Assembly (NCBI RefSeq): GCF_003337175.1
Contig: NZ_NETH01000019.1
Coordinates: forward strand, 1-35,473
DNA length: 35,473 nt
Direction of reading: 5' to 3'
Origin: Streptococcus gallolyticus
GTDB taxonomy: Bacteria > Bacillota > Bacilli > Lactobacillales > Streptococcaceae
Shown here: positions 34,265 through 35,473 of the stretch, one piece after another
How the letters are laid out: each line of letters opens with the position of its first letter
Numbering within the stretch: position 1 is the stretch's first letter
Position numbers and translations under genes: made by a program
Notes under the pieces: model-generated
The model's input: the letters and a program-made list of their open reading frames with translations, nothing else
Database searches by the model: none
What the model was told of the DNA's origin: nothing

Positions 34265-35410
34265 ATGCTCTATGTTGGCATTGATGTCGCTAAAAACAAA
34301 CACGATGTGACAGTTATTGATAATACAGGGAAAATGGTATTGAAACCTATCACTATTACAAACCGTAAACAAGGATTTGAACTACTTCATAACACCTTGA
34401 AACAGCTTAGACAAGACTGTCTTATCGCCATGGAAGATACTGGACATTATGCCTTAAATCTCTTAACATTCTTACATCAGAAAAACTATACGATTTACAC
34501 CTATAACCCCTTACTCATCAAAGAATTCACAAAATCTCTCTCACTTCGTAAAACGAAAACAGATAAGAAGGACGCACGTACAATAGCTCTTAAGTTACTT
34601 TCTGACCCTAGTCGTGACCTCTTTAAGCACGATAATAAACAAGAAGAACTTAAAATTATGACACGTCACATGAATCGTTTAAAGAAACATCAATCGGATT
34701 GGAAAGTCCAATATACCAAGTGTTTAGATATCATTTTCCCTGAACTACATCAAGTCGTTACGAAACACTCTGACTATGTCTATGAGTTGCTCAAACGTTT
34801 TCCTTCTCCTGAGAAAATGGTAACTGCTGGATTTGATAAACTTATTGAGATTAAACGATTAACAGCTAAACATGCGTTGGATATTCTCGAACTAGCTCCA
34901 AATTCTATTGGCACAACTTCTTTTGCTCGTGAATTTGAATTGGTTGAAATCATTGAGAACATCCAACACTACGAAAAACTCATCAAACAAGCTGAAAAGA
35001 AGATTGATGAGTTGATGGCTGAGCTCAACTCGGTCATCACTACGGTACCAGGAATTAGTAATCGCCTTGGATCTGTCATCTTAGCAGAAATCAGAAACAT
35101 TAATACTTTCACTAATCCAGCTCAACTACAAGCTTTTGCAGGATTAGAGCCATCTATCTACCAATCTGGACAACTAGATACTCAGGGTAAAATGGTCAAA
35201 CGAGGCTCATCGCATCTACGTTGGGCACTCATACAAGCTGCTATTAAAGTAGCTAGATACTCCCCTACGTTTAAAGCTTACTTGAGAATTAAGTTAGAGC
35301 AAGGGAAACACTTCAATGTCGCTATTTCTCATGTCGCTAAGAAACTCATTCGAGTGCTGTTTCGTCTACTTCAGAACAATGAAGCCTTTGAAGAGGATAA
35401 ACTAAGATAA
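34265..35410 (+). CDS. IS110-family transposase (DEDD recombinase)
   Basis: A 381-residue recombinase. The RuvC-like DEDD residues are Asp7 (GIDVAK), Glu57 (AMEDTGHY), Asp100 and Asp103 (KTDKKDA). A coiled middle region (about 235-255) leads to the C-terminal Tnp domain with PGISNRLGSVILAEI, FAGLEPS and the catalytic Ser region KRGSSHLRWAL (Ser315/316). GGAGG lies 7 nt before the ATG at 34265. Full length and all catalytic residues intact, so the element may be active. Its last codons enter a 10-bp tandem repeat. Confidence 0.95.
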   Translation: MLYVGIDVAKNKHDVTVIDNTGKMVLKPITITNRKQGFELLHNTLKQLRQDCLIAMEDTGHYALNLLTFLHQKNYTIYTYNPLLIKEFTKSLSLRKTKTDKKDARTIALKLLSDPSRDLFKHDNKQEELKIMTRHMNRLKKHQSDWKVQYTKCLDIIFPELHQVVTKHSDYVYELLKRFPSPEKMVTAGFDKLIEIKRLTAKHALDILELAPNSIGTTSFAREFELVEIIENIQHYEKLIKQAEKKIDELMAELNSVITTVPGISNRLGSVILAEIRNINTFTNPAQLQAFAGLEPSIYQSGQLDTQGKMVKRGSSHLRWALIQAAIKVARYSPTFKAYLRIKLEQGKHFNVAISHVAKKLIRVLFRLLQNNEAFEEDKLR

Positions 35411-35435
35411 ACTAAGATAAACTAAGATAAACTAA
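35396..35435 (+). repeat. Four tandem copies of GATAAACTAA at the transposase stop
   Basis: Four exact 10-bp copies in a row. The transposase stop TAA (35408-35410) is in the second copy. A unit of 10 is not a multiple of 3, so copy number shifts the frame after the stop but not the protein. Confidence 0.9.
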
Positions 35436-35473
35436 CAAAAGCATAGATGAAAGACTTTTTAAAACAGCTGTTT

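Overview
The window looks like a chromosomal segment of a low-GC Streptococcus, most likely of the bovis/equinus complex (S. gallolyticus, infantarius, lutetiensis and relatives). The basis is the streptococcal ptsH-ptsI-gapN order, a GapN that reads like the S. mutans enzyme, a two-domain AdcA zinc-binding protein, SpxR, Pde2, type B L31, and an ATP-dependent PEP carboxykinase beside a complete leucine operon. The species is inferred from gene content and protein similarity, not from a search.

Layout. 1-404 (minus) is the signal-peptide end of a secreted or surface protein cut by the window edge. 503-5766 holds spxR, a GNAT acetyltransferase, murA and metK, all minus strand. Between murA and metK lies a scrapyard of horizontally acquired DNA: a papain-fold toxin fragment with a small overlapping immunity-like gene, and a frameshifted TetR remnant. 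5767-6363 is a structured metK leader plus a decayed coding remnant. birA (plus) converges on a small DUF3272 gene. A hairpin-rich repeat follows, then dnaX with a frameshifted free-methionine-sulfoxide-reductase gene upstream of it. 10150-15340 is the leucine operon leuA-leuB-DUF1294-leuC-leuD, headed by a strong promoter, a leader peptide with three Leu codons in a row, and an attenuator. Next come udk, a DEAD-box helicase (plus), and a wrecked cell-wall subtilase gene (17448-18837). pckA with a cre site, gapN, ptsI and ptsH form a carbon-metabolism block. pde2 and rpmE2 (plus) follow, then on the minus strand a glucosaminidase, a methyltransferase-cupin-cupin operon, a VTC polyphosphate-polymerase/DUF4956 pair, adcA under two AdcR boxes, and a family 1 glycosidase. 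The window ends in an IS110-family element inserted just upstream of that glycosidase.

How the genes connect. HPr and enzyme I drive PTS sugar uptake, and HPr-Ser46-P with CcpA would repress pckA through its cre. GapN supplies NADPH. The leucine operon is set by leucine supply through ribosome stalling. AdcA is set by zinc through AdcR.

Most notable signals beyond ordinary annotation: (1) four unrelated genes (GNAT, birA, DUF3272, fRMsr) whose -10 box ends 6-7 nt before the ATG and which lack a usable ribosome-binding site, predicting leaderless mRNAs; (2) a MerR-type promoter with an exact 19-bp spacer and dyad upstream of gapN, with no merR gene in view; (3) a multi-hairpin noncoding end of the IS110 element that fits a bridge (seek) RNA; (4) the complete leu attenuator; (5) an apparent hybrid IS/host promoter in front of the glycosidase gene.
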